Translations under genes and position numbers: made by a program
Shown: positions 8,269-15,909 of the stretch, in pieces
Layout of the letters: the number at the start of each line of letters is the position of its first letter
Position numbering within the stretch: the stretch's first letter is position 1
Notes under the pieces: model-generated
The model's input: the letters and a program-made list of their open reading frames with translations, nothing else
Databases searched by the model: none
Told to the model about the DNA's origin: nothing
Assembly (NCBI RefSeq): GCF_011300215.1
Contig: NZ_CP049866.1
Span: 1,550,001 to 1,614,000 of the forward strand
DNA: 64,000 nucleotides
Direction of reading: 5' to 3'
Origin: Nocardioides piscis
GTDB taxonomy: Bacteria; Actinomycetota; Actinomycetes; Propionibacteriales; Nocardioidaceae

Positions 8269-9707
8269 CTGCCGCGAACCGGCCGGACCGTCTTGCCGTG
8301 CTCGGGACGGACCTGAGCCATCTCGTTGAGGAAGCTGTCGGCCCAGGCGGTGACGTCGTTGTCGACGACCTGCTTGCGCATCGCCCGCATCCGCTTGGCG
8401 GTCTCCTTGGGGTCGGCATCGAAGGCCTCCATCAGCATGCTCTTCATGCCGTTGATGTCATAGGGATTGACCATGTAGGCCTGACGCAGCTCGTGTGCGG
8501 CGCCGGCGAACTCCGAGAGCACCAGGGCGCCCTGGTCGTCGTAGCGGCAGGCGACGTATTCCTTCGCCACCAGGTTCATCCCGTCGCGATAGGGCGTGAC
8601 GACCATGATGTCGGCCGCACGATAGAGCGCGGCCATCTCCTCCCGGGGGTAGGAGGAGTGGAGGTAGGAGATCGCCGGCCGGCCGATCCGACCCAGGTCG
8701 CCGTTGATCCGGCCCACCAGCCGGTCGATGTCGTCGCGCAGGATGCGGTACTGCTCGACCCGCTCGCGTGAAGGGGTCGCGACCTGGACGAAGACGGCGT
8801 CCTCCACGTCCAGTCGCCCCTCGGCGATGAGCTCGGCGAAGGCGCGCAACCGGGCATAGATGCCCTTGGTGTAGTCGAGCCGGTCGATCCCGAGGAAGAT
8901 CTTGCGAGGGTTGCCCAGGGCCTCGCGGATGGCGGCCGCACGCTCCATCACCGACTCCTGGCGGGCGAGCTCGATGAATCCGGCAGCGTCGATGGAGATG
9001 GGGAACGCCGCCGCCTTCACGCTCCGCCCGTCGGGCAGGTAGACGAGGTCGCGGTGGGTCTTGTGGCCGAGCCGCTGCCTGACGAGTCGCACGAAGTTGG
9101 CCGCGCCGCCGGGCAGCTGGAAGCCGATCAGGTCGGCACCGAGGAGCCCCTCGAGGAGCTGCCGCCGCCACGGCAGCTGGCTGAAGAGCTCGGGTGGTGG
9201 GAACGGGATGTGGAGATAGAAGCCGATCCGCAGGTCGGGCCGGAGCTCACGCAGCATCTGCGGGACCAGCTGGAGCTGGTAGTCCTGGACCCAGACGGTG
9301 GCCCCCTCGTTGGCGATCTGGGCCGCACGCTCGGCGAAGCGTCGGTTGACCCGGACGTAGCAGTCCCACCACTCGCGGTGGAACTCAGGCTTGGCGACGA
9401 GGTCGTGGTAGAGCGGCCACAGGGTTCCGTTGGAGAAGCCCTCGTAGAACTCCCGGACCTCCTCCTCGCTCAGATACATCGGCACCAGCTGCAGGCCGTC
9501 CTCGACGAACGGCTCCGGCTCGGTGTCGTCGCCGGAGCCGGGCCAGCCGATCCAGGCGCCCTCGTTGGCCCGCATCACGGGCTCCAGCGCGGAGACCAGG
9601 CCGCCCGGTGAACGGCGCCAGCCAGCAGTGCCGTCGGGCAGGGTCACGTGGTCGACGGGCAGACGGTTGGCGACGATGACGAGGTCAGCACGCCCTGGTT
9701 TGCTCAC
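8265..9707 (-). CDS. otsA: Trehalose-6-phosphate synthase
   Basis: Makes trehalose 6-phosphate from UDP-glucose and glucose 6-phosphate in the cytoplasm (GT20 family, about 480 residues). Seen in order: VIVANRLPVD at the N-terminus, WIGWPGS, NGTLWPLYHD, WVQDYQLQLVP (the HDYHL-type site), HIPFPPPELF, LGIDRLDYTKGI and NLVAKEYVACR. I chose GTG 9707 because a TAGGGT -10 lies seven bases before it. A longer reading from GTG 9746 adds 13 non-conserved residues. otsB is nearby on the other strand, so this is a split trehalose locus. Confidence 0.95.
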   Translation of the reverse strand: MSKPGRADLVIVANRLPVDHVTLPDGTAGWRRSPGGLVSALEPVMRANEGAWIGWPGSGDDTEPEPFVEDGLQLVPMYLSEEEVREFYEGFSNGTLWPLYHDLVAKPEFHREWWDCYVRVNRRFAERAAQIANEGATVWVQDYQLQLVPQMLRELRPDLRIGFYLHIPFPPPELFSQLPWRRQLLEGLLGADLIGFQLPGGAANFVRLVRQRLGHKTHRDLVYLPDGRSVKAAAFPISIDAAGFIELARQESVMERAAAIREALGNPRKIFLGIDRLDYTKGIYARLRAFAELIAEGRLDVEDAVFVQVATPSRERVEQYRILRDDIDRLVGRINGDLGRIGRPAISYLHSSYPREEMAALYRAADIMVVTPYRDGMNLVAKEYVACRYDDQGALVLSEFAGAAHELRQAYMVNPYDINGMKSMLMEAFDADPKETAKRMRAMRKQVVDNDVTAWADSFLNEMAQVRPEHGKTVRPVRGS

Positions 9708-9714
9708 GGCGGCA

Positions 9715-9720
9715 ACCCTA
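9715..9720 (-). promoter_or_regulatory. Leaderless promoter -10 (TAGGGT) of otsA
   Basis: On the minus strand TAGGGT is followed by seven bases and the GTG at 9707. No Shine-Dalgarno is present between them. Confidence 0.6.
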
Positions 9721-9803
9721 GTCGGGCTGACGGCTTCGGGGGCCACCCCGATCGGCGAGAACGGAGTCCGGCGGCGAGTCCGCCCGCGACTCGCCGTGAG
9801 CGA

Positions 9804-9833
9804 ATGACATCGATGTCGTTCGTCGCCTACAGT
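9804..9833 (+). promoter_or_regulatory. Sigma-A-type promoter with a palindrome in its spacer
   Basis: ATGACA, 18 bases, TACAGT. The spacer begins with the perfect 12-bp palindrome GACATCGATGTC (9806-9817), which overlaps the -35 and is a good candidate repressor site. It serves the DUF3263 gene starting at 9870. Confidence 0.6.
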
Positions 9834-9869
9834 GATAGTGAACGCAGGACACCGACTCAGGAGCTACGC

Positions 9870-10166
9870 ATGGACGCCGCGAACGCATACGCCGCATCCG
9901 AGGGCGAGAACGCCCCCGGGCTGAGTCACCGCGACTGCGAGATCCTCGAGTTCGAGAGGCACTGGTGGAAGTTCGCCGGCGCCAAGGAGCAGGCGGTCCG
10001 CGAGAAGTTCGACATGGGCTCGACGCGCTACTACCAGGTCCTCAACGCCCTGATCGACCGTCCCGAGGCTCTCGAGGCCGACCCGCTGCTGGTGCGCCGG
10101 CTGCGCCGGCTGCGCGCCTCGCGGCAGCGCCAGCGCTCGGCCCGGCGCCTCGGCTTCGACGTCTGA
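9870..10166 (+). CDS. DUF3263 domain protein, probable small DNA-binding protein
   Basis: A 98-residue protein. LSHRDCEILEFERHWWKF, then KEQAVREKFDMGSTRYYQVLN, is the DUF3263 signature; the second half reads like a helix-turn-helix. The C-terminus is strongly basic (RRLRRLRASRQRQRSARR), consistent with nucleic-acid binding. The start ATG at 9870 has AGGAG seven bases upstream; the frame is open further upstream but lacks conserved sequence. It is followed closely by the LytR_C gene and is likely cotranscribed. Molecular function is unknown for the family as far as I can tell. Confidence 0.82.
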   Translation: MDAANAYAASEGENAPGLSHRDCEILEFERHWWKFAGAKEQAVREKFDMGSTRYYQVLNALIDRPEALEADPLLVRRLRRLRASRQRQRSARRLGFDV

Positions 10167-10206
10167 TCCGCCCATGTGCTCGCCTACTTCCCCCTGTGAG
10201 GCACCC

Positions 10207-10713
10207 GTGACCGACACGACCGACCCGCGAGCACGCTCCGAGCGTGGCGTGGCCTTCCCCTCCCCGCTGGTGATGCTCAGCGTCATCGCGGTCGCGATGG
10301 CCGGCTTCGCCTTCGTCGCCACCCGCGACGCGGGGCCGCAGGAGCGCAAGGTCACCACCGCCGCCTCGACCCCGAGCCCGACCCCGACGACCGCAGCCGC
10401 ACCCCTCGCGCCGACCAGGACCGCCAAGCCCAAGCCCGTCGTCAAGCGCGGCGAGGTCTACGTCGAGGTCTTCAACAACACCGGCATCAAGGGCCTGGCC
10501 GCCTCCACCGCAGCCAAGGCCACCCAGGTCGGCTGGCAGGTCGTCGGCGAGGACAACTGGGTCGGCGTCATCCCCACCTCCACCGTCTACTACCCCGAGC
10601 GCCTCAAGGCTGCGGGCAAGCAGCTGGCCCTCGATCTCGGCATCGACCGCACGGCCCCGGCCGTCCCGCCGGCCATGGACATGGACCGGCTGACCGTCAT
10701 CCTCGCCAACTAG
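10207..10713 (+). CDS. LytR_C (LytR C-terminal) domain membrane protein
   Basis: A 168-residue type II membrane protein. It has a short cytoplasmic N-terminus, one transmembrane helix (about 20-39, PLVMLSVIAVAMAGFAFVAT), a Pro/Thr/Ala linker, then the LytR_C domain (VYVEVFNNTGIKGLA to TVYYPERLKAAGKQLA). LytR_C domains occur beside or fused to LytR-CpsA-Psr cell-wall ligases, so an envelope role is inferred. GTG 10207 follows GTGAGG at a proper distance; an ATG at 10174 lacks a ribosome site. Confidence 0.8.
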   Translation: MTDTTDPRARSERGVAFPSPLVMLSVIAVAMAGFAFVATRDAGPQERKVTTAASTPSPTPTTAAAPLAPTRTAKPKPVVKRGEVYVEVFNNTGIKGLAASTAAKATQVGWQVVGEDNWVGVIPTSTVYYPERLKAAGKQLALDLGIDRTAPAVPPAMDMDRLTVILAN

Positions 10714-10718
10714 GTTTC

Positions 10719-10790
10719 GTGACAGGCGCCAGGGCGCCTTCCTCAACCACCGGCGGTGACAGGCGCCAGGGCGCCTTCCTCAACCACCGG
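10719..10790 (+). repeat. Tandem 35-bp intergenic repeat with GGCGCC hairpin (two copies, period 37)
   Basis: Two identical 35-bp units, 10719-10753 and 10756-10790, start just after the LytR_C stop codon. Each begins GTGACAGGCGCC and contains the inverted repeat AGGCGCC-AG-GGCGCCT. A diverged third copy follows the thrC-family gene at 13159. The placement directly after stop codons suggests a transcript-end or mobile palindromic element. Confidence 0.85.
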
Positions 10791-10826
10791 GGCGACCTGA
10801 ACCGGGTCCCGTGATTGGCTCTGCGC

Positions 10827-11662
10827 ATGCAGTTCACGTCCGAGGCCGCCAGTCAGCGTTACTCCGAGCTCGTTGCTCGCGCGAGCGAGACCGTCATCGG
10901 TCTCGACTTCGACGGCGTGCTCTCGCCGATCGTCGAGGACCCGGCCGCGGCCTACATCCATGCCGATGCGGCGGAGGTGCTCGGAGACCTCGCGGGCGTC
11001 GTGCGCGCGGTCGCGGTCGTGACCGGCCGCCCCGCCCGGCAGGCGATCGTCCTCGGTGGTCTCGACGAGATGGGGATCTCCATGGGCGAAGCGGGCAAGG
11101 AGCTCTTCGTCTTCGGTCAGTACGGCAACGAGCGCTGGTCCTCCACCGAGCGTCGGGTGGTCTCGCCGCGTCCGCCACACGGGCTGTCCTCGTTCCAGCG
11201 GGACCTGCCCGACCTGCTGCGGCGCAGCGGAGCGAGCGAGGCGTTCGTGGAGGAGAAGGGGCTGGCCGTCGCCGTACACACCCGACGCCTCGAGGACGCG
11301 CAGGCGGCCTTCGAGCGGCTGCTGCCGCCGATGACAGAGCTCGCCCAGAGGCACGGACTGGTCGTCGAACCGGGCCGCAACGTGATCGAGGTCCGGGCCC
11401 CGGGCAGCACAAGGGAGACGCCGTGCGCACGCTCGTGCGCGAGCAGCAGGCCGGCGGGGTGTTCTTCGCCGGTGACGACCTCGGTGACGTCCCGGCGTTC
11501 GAGGCCGTGGCCGAGCTGCGCGAGCAGGGTCTGGCGGCGCTGCTGGTCTGCGCGGCCTCCACCGAGCAGGAGGCCCTCCTGCCGTTGGCCGACGTCGTCG
11601 TCGACGGTCCCGACGGTGTGCTCGCGCTGCTGCGGACCCTCGCCGCGGACGCCCGCGCCTGA
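10827..11662 (+). CDS. otsB: Trehalose-6-phosphate phosphatase; interrupted by a 1-base deletion
   Basis: Dephosphorylates the otsA product to trehalose. HAD-superfamily motif I is VIGLDFDGVLSP near residue 24. Motif II is AVVTGRPARQ. After the break, motif IV is FFAGDDLGDVPAFEA. The reading frame shifts at about 11406-11408, where RAPGS should continue into HKGDAVR; one missing C restores a 278-residue protein. The start is ATG 10827, six bases after a weak TTGGCT. Parts on both sides of the break are conserved, so a consensus error is more likely than a dead gene. Confidence 0.85.
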
Positions 11663-11718
11663 CCCGGCCAACGGCGCCACCATGTGGACACGATGTGCAC
11701 ATGGTGAGACGGCCTGTC

Positions 11719-11724
11719 TACGCT
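11719..11724 (+). promoter_or_regulatory. -10 element TACGCT of the SAM-riboswitch operon
   Basis: TACGCT lies six bases upstream of the first paired base of the riboswitch. TGCACA at 11696-11701 is a weak -35 at 17-base spacing. This would start transcription at about 11731. Confidence 0.5.
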
Positions 11725-11730
11725 AGAGAC

Positions 11731-11861
11731 CTCATCACGAGGGACTGAGGGAACGGCCCGACGAAGTCCCGGCAACCGCCACGAACCTCCGCTCGCACGC
11801 GAGCGTCGCGGAAACGGTGCCAATTCCGTCCCGGAGCGAAAGTCGCGCCGGGGTAGATGAG
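11731..11861 (+). ncRNA. SAM-I (S-box) riboswitch
   Basis: Closing helix P1 is CTCATC (11731-11736) with GATGAG (11856-11861). Inside are the conserved S-box words in order: GAGGGA, GGCCCGACGAA, CCCGGCAACC, then GGTGCCAATTCC and GCGAAAG. These match the S-adenosylmethionine-binding core of the SAM-I class. The P1 3' strand abuts the AAGGAGG ribosome site (11862-11868) of the next gene. Sequestration of translation initiation when SAM is bound is therefore more likely than termination; no terminator hairpin is seen. Confidence 0.92.
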
Positions 11862-11876
11862 AAGGAGGATTTCGTC

Positions 11877-13154
11877 ATGACTGCTGTTGTCGACAACCCG
11901 GCCACCACCGCTGGCACCCTGCGCGACGGGGCCTTCGGGCACGCCCGTGCCCTCGTGTGCCGCGAGTGCAAGCACGAGGTCGAGCTCGGACCGCACTACG
12001 CGTGTCCGGAGTGCTTCGGCCCCCTCGAGGTCGCCTACGACTTCCCGGCCGTGACCCGGGAGGAGATCGCGGCAGGCCCGGCCAACATCTGGCGCTACAA
12101 GGCGCTGCTCCCGGTGCCGAGCGACATCGAGCAGAGCCCCAACATGGAGCCCGGCTTCACCCGGCTGCTCAAGGCCCACAACCTCGGCCGCGAGCTCGGC
12201 ATCGACAACCTCTGGGTCAAGGACGACTCCACCAACCCGACCAACTCCTTCAAGGACCGCGTCGTCGCCTGCGCCCTGAGCGCGGCTCGCGAGCTCGACG
12301 CGAAGGTCTTCGCCTGCCCCTCGACAGGCAACCTCGCCAACGCCGTCGCGGCGGCCGGTGCCCGGGCCGGGATCAAGACGGTCGTCTTCATCCCGAGCAA
12401 CCTCGAGAAGCCCAAGCAGGTCAACTCGGCCGTCTACACCGACAAGCTCGTCGCGGTGAACGGCAACTACGACGACGTCAACAAGCTCGCCTCCGAGATC
12501 GCCGGTGAGGAGGAGGGCTGGGCGTTCGTCAACGTCAACGTCCGCCCGTTCTATGCCGAGGGCTCCAAGACGCTGGGCTACGAGATCGCCGAGCAGCTCG
12601 GCTGGCGCCTGCCCGACCAGATCGTCATCCCCGTCGCCTCCGGCTCCCAGCTGACCAAGGTCGACAAGGCCTTCCAGGAGCTGATCAAGCTCGGGCTCGT
12701 CGAGGACAAGCCCTACAAGGTCTATGGCGCCCAGGCGACCGGCTGCTCGCCGGTCAGCGTGGCCTACAAGGCCGGCGTCGACGCCATCCGCCCGGTCAAG
12801 CCCGACACGATCGCCAAGAGCCTGGCCATCGGCAACCCCGCCGACGGCATCTACGTCCTCGACGTGTGCCGCCGCACGGGCGGTGCGGTGGAGGACATCA
12901 CCGACGACGAGGTCCGTGACGGCATCGTGCTGCTCGCGCGCACCGAGGGCATCTTCACCGAGACCGCCGGTGGCACCACGGTCGGCGTGCTCAAGAAGCT
13001 CGTCGAGAGCGGACAGCTCGACACCAGCCTCGAGACGGTCGTCATCAACACCGGCCACGGCCTCAAGACGCTCGACGCGGTCGCCGACCGGGTCAGTGCC
13101 GCTGCCACCATCGAGCCCACCTACTCCGCCTTCACCGCCGCCAACCTCGTCTAG
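11877..13154 (+). CDS. thrC: Threonine synthase family protein under a SAM riboswitch
   Basis: A 425-residue fold-type II PLP enzyme. It has an N-terminal zinc ribbon (C28, C31, C43, C46), then the cofactor lysine K126 in NPTNSFKDR, PSTGNLANAVAA near 143 and VASGSQ near 257 for phosphate binding, ending in a TGHGLK motif. Threonine synthases convert O-phosphohomoserine to threonine. The gene is, however, preceded by a SAM-I riboswitch, a methionine/SAM-pathway regulator, and followed by a CysO-like sulfur carrier. An O-phosphohomoserine-using homocysteine synthase is thus a serious alternative. The start ATG 11877 has AAGGAGG eight bases upstream. Confidence 0.87.
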   Translation: MTAVVDNPATTAGTLRDGAFGHARALVCRECKHEVELGPHYACPECFGPLEVAYDFPAVTREEIAAGPANIWRYKALLPVPSDIEQSPNMEPGFTRLLKAHNLGRELGIDNLWVKDDSTNPTNSFKDRVVACALSAARELDAKVFACPSTGNLANAVAAAGARAGIKTVVFIPSNLEKPKQVNSAVYTDKLVAVNGNYDDVNKLASEIAGEEEGWAFVNVNVRPFYAEGSKTLGYEIAEQLGWRLPDQIVIPVASGSQLTKVDKAFQELIKLGLVEDKPYKVYGAQATGCSPVSVAYKAGVDAIRPVKPDTIAKSLAIGNPADGIYVLDVCRRTGGAVEDITDDEVRDGIVLLARTEGIFTETAGGTTVGVLKKLVESGQLDTSLETVVINTGHGLKTLDAVADRVSAAATIEPTYSAFTAANLV

Positions 13155-13158
13155 TTCC

Positions 13159-13190
13159 GTGACGGCGCCAAGGCGCCTCCTCGACCATCG
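13159..13190 (+). repeat. Diverged third copy of the GGCGCC intergenic repeat
   Basis: GTGACGGCGCC, AAGGCGCC and TCCTCGACCATCG resemble the 35-bp units at 10719-10790 and again begin a few bases after a stop codon. It lies between the thrC-family gene and the sulfur-carrier gene. Confidence 0.65.
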
Positions 13191-13204
13191 AAAAGAGCCA
13201 GCTC

Positions 13205-13483
13205 ATGAGCGTCTCGGTCCGCATCCCGACCATCCTGCGCACCTACACCAACGGTGAGTCCGAGGTGACCGCCTCGGGCGACACCCTCGCCGCCGTGCTC
13301 GACGACCTCGACGCCAACTTCGCCGGCATCAAGGGCAGGGTGCTCGACGAGTCCGGCAACCTGCGCCGCTTCGTCAACGTCTACGTGGGCAACGACGACG
13401 TGCGCTTCCTCGACAACCTCGACACTCCGACCCCGGCCGGCACCCAGGTCTCGGTCATCCCGGCCGTCGCAGGCGGTTGCTGA
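13205..13483 (+). CDS. CysO-like ubiquitin-fold sulfur carrier (MoaD/ThiS family), C-terminus -GGC
   Basis: A 92-residue beta-grasp protein closely resembling mycobacterial CysO: IPTILRTYT, ASGDTLAAVLDDLDANF, RFVNVYVGNDDVRF, and the end VIPAVAGGC. Sulfur carriers are activated as a C-terminal Gly-Gly thiocarboxylate. Here one Cys follows the di-glycine and would have to be removed first, as the JAMM proteases Mec+, HcyD and QbsD do for their partners. It is the second gene of the SAM-riboswitch unit, 50 bp after the thrC-family gene. Its likely job is sulfur donation to a PLP enzyme; the partner is inferred. Confidence 0.88.
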   Translation: MSVSVRIPTILRTYTNGESEVTASGDTLAAVLDDLDANFAGIKGRVLDESGNLRRFVNVYVGNDDVRFLDNLDTPTPAGTQVSVIPAVAGGC

Positions 13484-13506
13484 CCCGGCAGCAGACCTGC
13501 CGGGTC
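13482..13506. terminator. Bidirectional hairpin terminator
   Basis: A perfect 10-bp stem GACCCGGCAG / CTGCCGGGTC with a 5-base loop. It begins inside the stop codon of the sulfur-carrier gene and separates two convergent genes. There is no T-tract, as is common in high-GC actinobacteria. Confidence 0.65.
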
Positions 13507-13520
13507 AACGTCGACCTCGA

Positions 13521-14015
13521 TCAAGGATCGCGTACGTCGATGAGCGCGGCGTTGCCACGTCCGTCGATCCGGACCTCGGCGACCGCGCCGTCGACCAGCT
13601 GCGCCTCCATGTCCGCGGCCTTGTCCTGGGGGAGGAAGAAGCTGTCGATGCCGCAGCGGATCTGCCAGTCCGAGTCGTCGCAGGCGAGATAGGGGCCTTC
13701 GTCGGGCCGGTCGCGCAGGAACTCGTCGGCGACCATCACGCCACCCTCCTCGGTCAGGGTGATGAACACCCGACCGCTCTCGCCGTCGTCCATGGCCCCC
13801 ATGCCTCCGCCGTCGCTCCAGCTGTCGTCGTGCCGGAGGTCTGGATAGTCCAGGGTCACGTAGGCACCGCGGAACGGATCGATCGGGTCCAGCGGCGCGA
13901 CCCGCAGCTGATAGGTGTCGCCCGTGAGCCGCGCCGAGAGCTGTGGCGCCACGGCGGCGCCCACGAGCACGGCCTGCACGGCCGCAACGATGGCGACCTT
14001 GGCGATGGTCTTCAT
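13521..14015 (-). CDS. GDYXXLXY domain protein
   Basis: A 164-residue protein with an N-terminal signal-anchor (residues 3-24) and the signature FRGAYVTLDYPDLRHDD, matching the family named for GDYxxLxY. Cysteines in YLACDDSDWQIRCG may form a disulfide outside the membrane. The family often follows a DUF2157 membrane protein, as here, with an ATGA overlap (start 14015). Function unknown; an envelope location is inferred. Confidence 0.75.
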   Translation of the reverse strand: MKTIAKVAIVAAVQAVLVGAAVAPQLSARLTGDTYQLRVAPLDPIDPFRGAYVTLDYPDLRHDDSWSDGGGMGAMDDGESGRVFITLTEEGGVMVADEFLRDRPDEGPYLACDDSDWQIRCGIDSFFLPQDKAADMEAQLVDGAVAEVRIDGRGNAALIDVRDP

Positions 14016-15193
14016 GACTGCACTCCCTCGAGGTTGCTGGCGATCTCGCGCCGTGCTCGGTCGAAGCCGAAGCCGGTGGCGAGGAAGACGAGCCCGAGCA
14101 CGACGAAGAGCCAGGCCCCCTGGACGATCGCTGCGAAGACCGCGAAGCTCTGGAACGTGGTGAAGACGACCAGCCCCACCATGGCGATCGCCGTGAGGAC
14201 CGGGTTGTCGCGCAGGGTCCCGATGGCGACCAGGGCGACGGCGAGCGCGACGAAGGCAACGACCCCGACGGCCGCGTGCGCCCAGTCCGCGGCCTCGACC
14301 CGGGTGGTGTCGGTCCCGGTGTCCCACAGCACCATCAGCGACGCGATGGCCAGGACCGCTGCCGCGCCGAGCGGCTCGAACCGGGCGTGGCCACGGCCCA
14401 GCGCCAACGCCGCCCCCGCCGCGACGGCTGCGAGAACGGCCGCCACGACCAGCCAGCCCGTCCACTCGAAGCCGTCGGTGGTCGAGTAGGGCACGGCGGC
14501 GATGAAGAGGCCGATCATGGCCAGGAGCGCGCCGACCGAGCGCCATACCTGCCCGAAGCCGGTCAGTCCGCGGTCGTGGACCACCGCCAGGGACACGGCG
14601 GCGACGGCCGCCGTACCGAAGCCCACGACCGCACCGGCAGCGCTGGCGCTCTCCCACAACGGCCACCAGATCCACCAGGTCACGCCGGTGATGACCCCGA
14701 CCACGAGGGGCATGAGGGCCCGGAAGCCGTAGGCGTGGGCGAGCGCCCCGGCCGACCAGAAGCCAACGAGTGCCGGGGAGAAGGCAGGCACCTGGAGCGA
14801 CTGGGCGGCCTGGAAGACGACTGCGCCGAAGGCGAGCGTGGCCATCAGCCGCAGCGCACCGCGACCCGCACCGCTGGCCCTCGACAGCTCGGCGGCTGCC
14901 AGGAGCGCCAGCCAGATGGCCGCCACGACCCCGAAGCGCAGCAGCGGGGGGAGCTGGTCGAGGTTGGCGGCGACCAGCCAGATCAGCCCGATCCCGACGA
15001 AAGCACCGCCGAGGAAGAGCATCAGGCGACCCAGCGAGAAGCGACGTCGGCGATCACCTGCGTCGACGTAGCGTGCAGTGATGGCGTGGGCAGTCGCCGC
15101 GTCGAGGAGCCCCTCGGTCTGCCAGGCGTCGACCTCCTGGCGGAGCCACCGGTAGCGATCCGTGCTCACCGGGTGTTGCGCAGTGGTTTCCAT
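14012..15193 (-). CDS. DUF2157 polytopic membrane protein
   Basis: A 393-residue protein. Residues about 10-50 form the soluble DUF2157 head (WLRQEVDAWQTEGLLDAATAHAI). About ten hydrophobic helices follow, starting LMLFLGGAFVGIGLIWLVAA. It is paired with the GDYXXLXY gene, whose start overlaps its stop. Role unknown. The start ATG 15193 fits the conserved head. Confidence 0.78.
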   Translation of the reverse strand: METTAQHPVSTDRYRWLRQEVDAWQTEGLLDAATAHAITARYVDAGDRRRRFSLGRLMLFLGGAFVGIGLIWLVAANLDQLPPLLRFGVVAAIWLALLAAAELSRASGAGRGALRLMATLAFGAVVFQAAQSLQVPAFSPALVGFWSAGALAHAYGFRALMPLVVGVITGVTWWIWWPLWESASAAGAVVGFGTAAVAAVSLAVVHDRGLTGFGQVWRSVGALLAMIGLFIAAVPYSTTDGFEWTGWLVVAAVLAAVAAGAALALGRGHARFEPLGAAAVLAIASLMVLWDTGTDTTRVEAADWAHAAVGVVAFVALAVALVAIGTLRDNPVLTAIAMVGLVVFTTFQSFAVFAAIVQGAWLFVVLGLVFLATGFGFDRARREIASNLEGVQS

Positions 15194-15268
15194 GGGCTCA
15201 TCGTGGACCCCGGCGCTGCTCGACGGCGTGAGTACGCGCCACCAGATGGTCTGGCCCGTTCGTGTGCC

Positions 15269-15274
15269 TAGGCT
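15269..15274 (+). promoter_or_regulatory. Leaderless promoter -10 (TAGGCT) of the LysE gene
   Basis: TAGGCT, six bases, then GTG 15281, with no ribosome-binding site between. Confidence 0.65.
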
Positions 15275-15280
15275 TCGCCT

Positions 15281-15886
15281 GTGATCGGCACCGCCCTCAC
15301 CGGCTTTGGGACCGGCCTGTCGCTCATCGTGGCCATCGGCGCGCAGAACGCGTTCGTCCTGCGCCAGGGCATCCGCCGCGAGCACGTCCTCGCGGTGGCC
15401 GCTCTCTGCGCCGCGGCCGACGCTGCCCTCATCGTGGCCGGGGTCCTCGGCATCGGGACCGTCGTCGAGCGTGCGCCCCTGGCCCTCGACGTGCTGCGCT
15501 GGGGCGGCGTGGTCTTCCTCCTCGGCTATGCGGCGCTCGCGCTCCGCCGGGCAGCTCGCCCCCACCACCTCCGCGTCAACGGCCAGGGCGCCGGGGCCGG
15601 ACTGCGGGCGGCGCTCGTGACCGCCGCGGCTCTCACCTTCCTCAACCCACACGTCTATCTCGACACCGTGCTCCTGCTGGGATCGATCGCCAACCAGCAC
15701 GGCTCGTCCGGCCGGTGGGTGTTCGCGGCGGGTGCGGTGACCGCGAGCGTCCTGTGGTTCTTCGGTCTGGCGTACGGCGCTCGCACCCTGGCTCCAGTCT
15801 TCGAGCGGCCGGCCGCGTGGCGGGTCCTCGACGGGTTGATCGCCGTGGTGATGGTCGCGATCGCCCTCGGCCTCGCGGCGGGGTGA
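15281..15886 (+). CDS. LysE/ArgO-type amino-acid exporter
   Basis: A 201-residue inner-membrane protein with about six helices. The N-terminal signature GFGTGLSLIVAIGAQNAFVLRQG and LTFLNPHVYLDT near residue 123 match the lysine/arginine exporter branch of the LysE superfamily. Expected role: export of basic amino acids when in excess. No LysG-type regulator is adjacent. Confidence 0.87.
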   Translation: MIGTALTGFGTGLSLIVAIGAQNAFVLRQGIRREHVLAVAALCAAADAALIVAGVLGIGTVVERAPLALDVLRWGGVVFLLGYAALALRRAARPHHLRVNGQGAGAGLRAALVTAAALTFLNPHVYLDTVLLLGSIANQHGSSGRWVFAAGAVTASVLWFFGLAYGARTLAPVFERPAAWRVLDGLIAVVMVAIALGLAAG

Positions 15887-15897
15887 GGCGGTCTCGT

Positions 15898-15903
15898 TAG
15901 GGT
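15898..15903 (+). promoter_or_regulatory. Leaderless promoter -10 (TAGGGT) of the ATP-grasp gene
   Basis: TAGGGT, six bases, then GTG 15910. It lies in the 23-bp gap after lysE, so this gene can be expressed independently. Confidence 0.65.
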
Positions 15904-15909
15904 CGCCCG

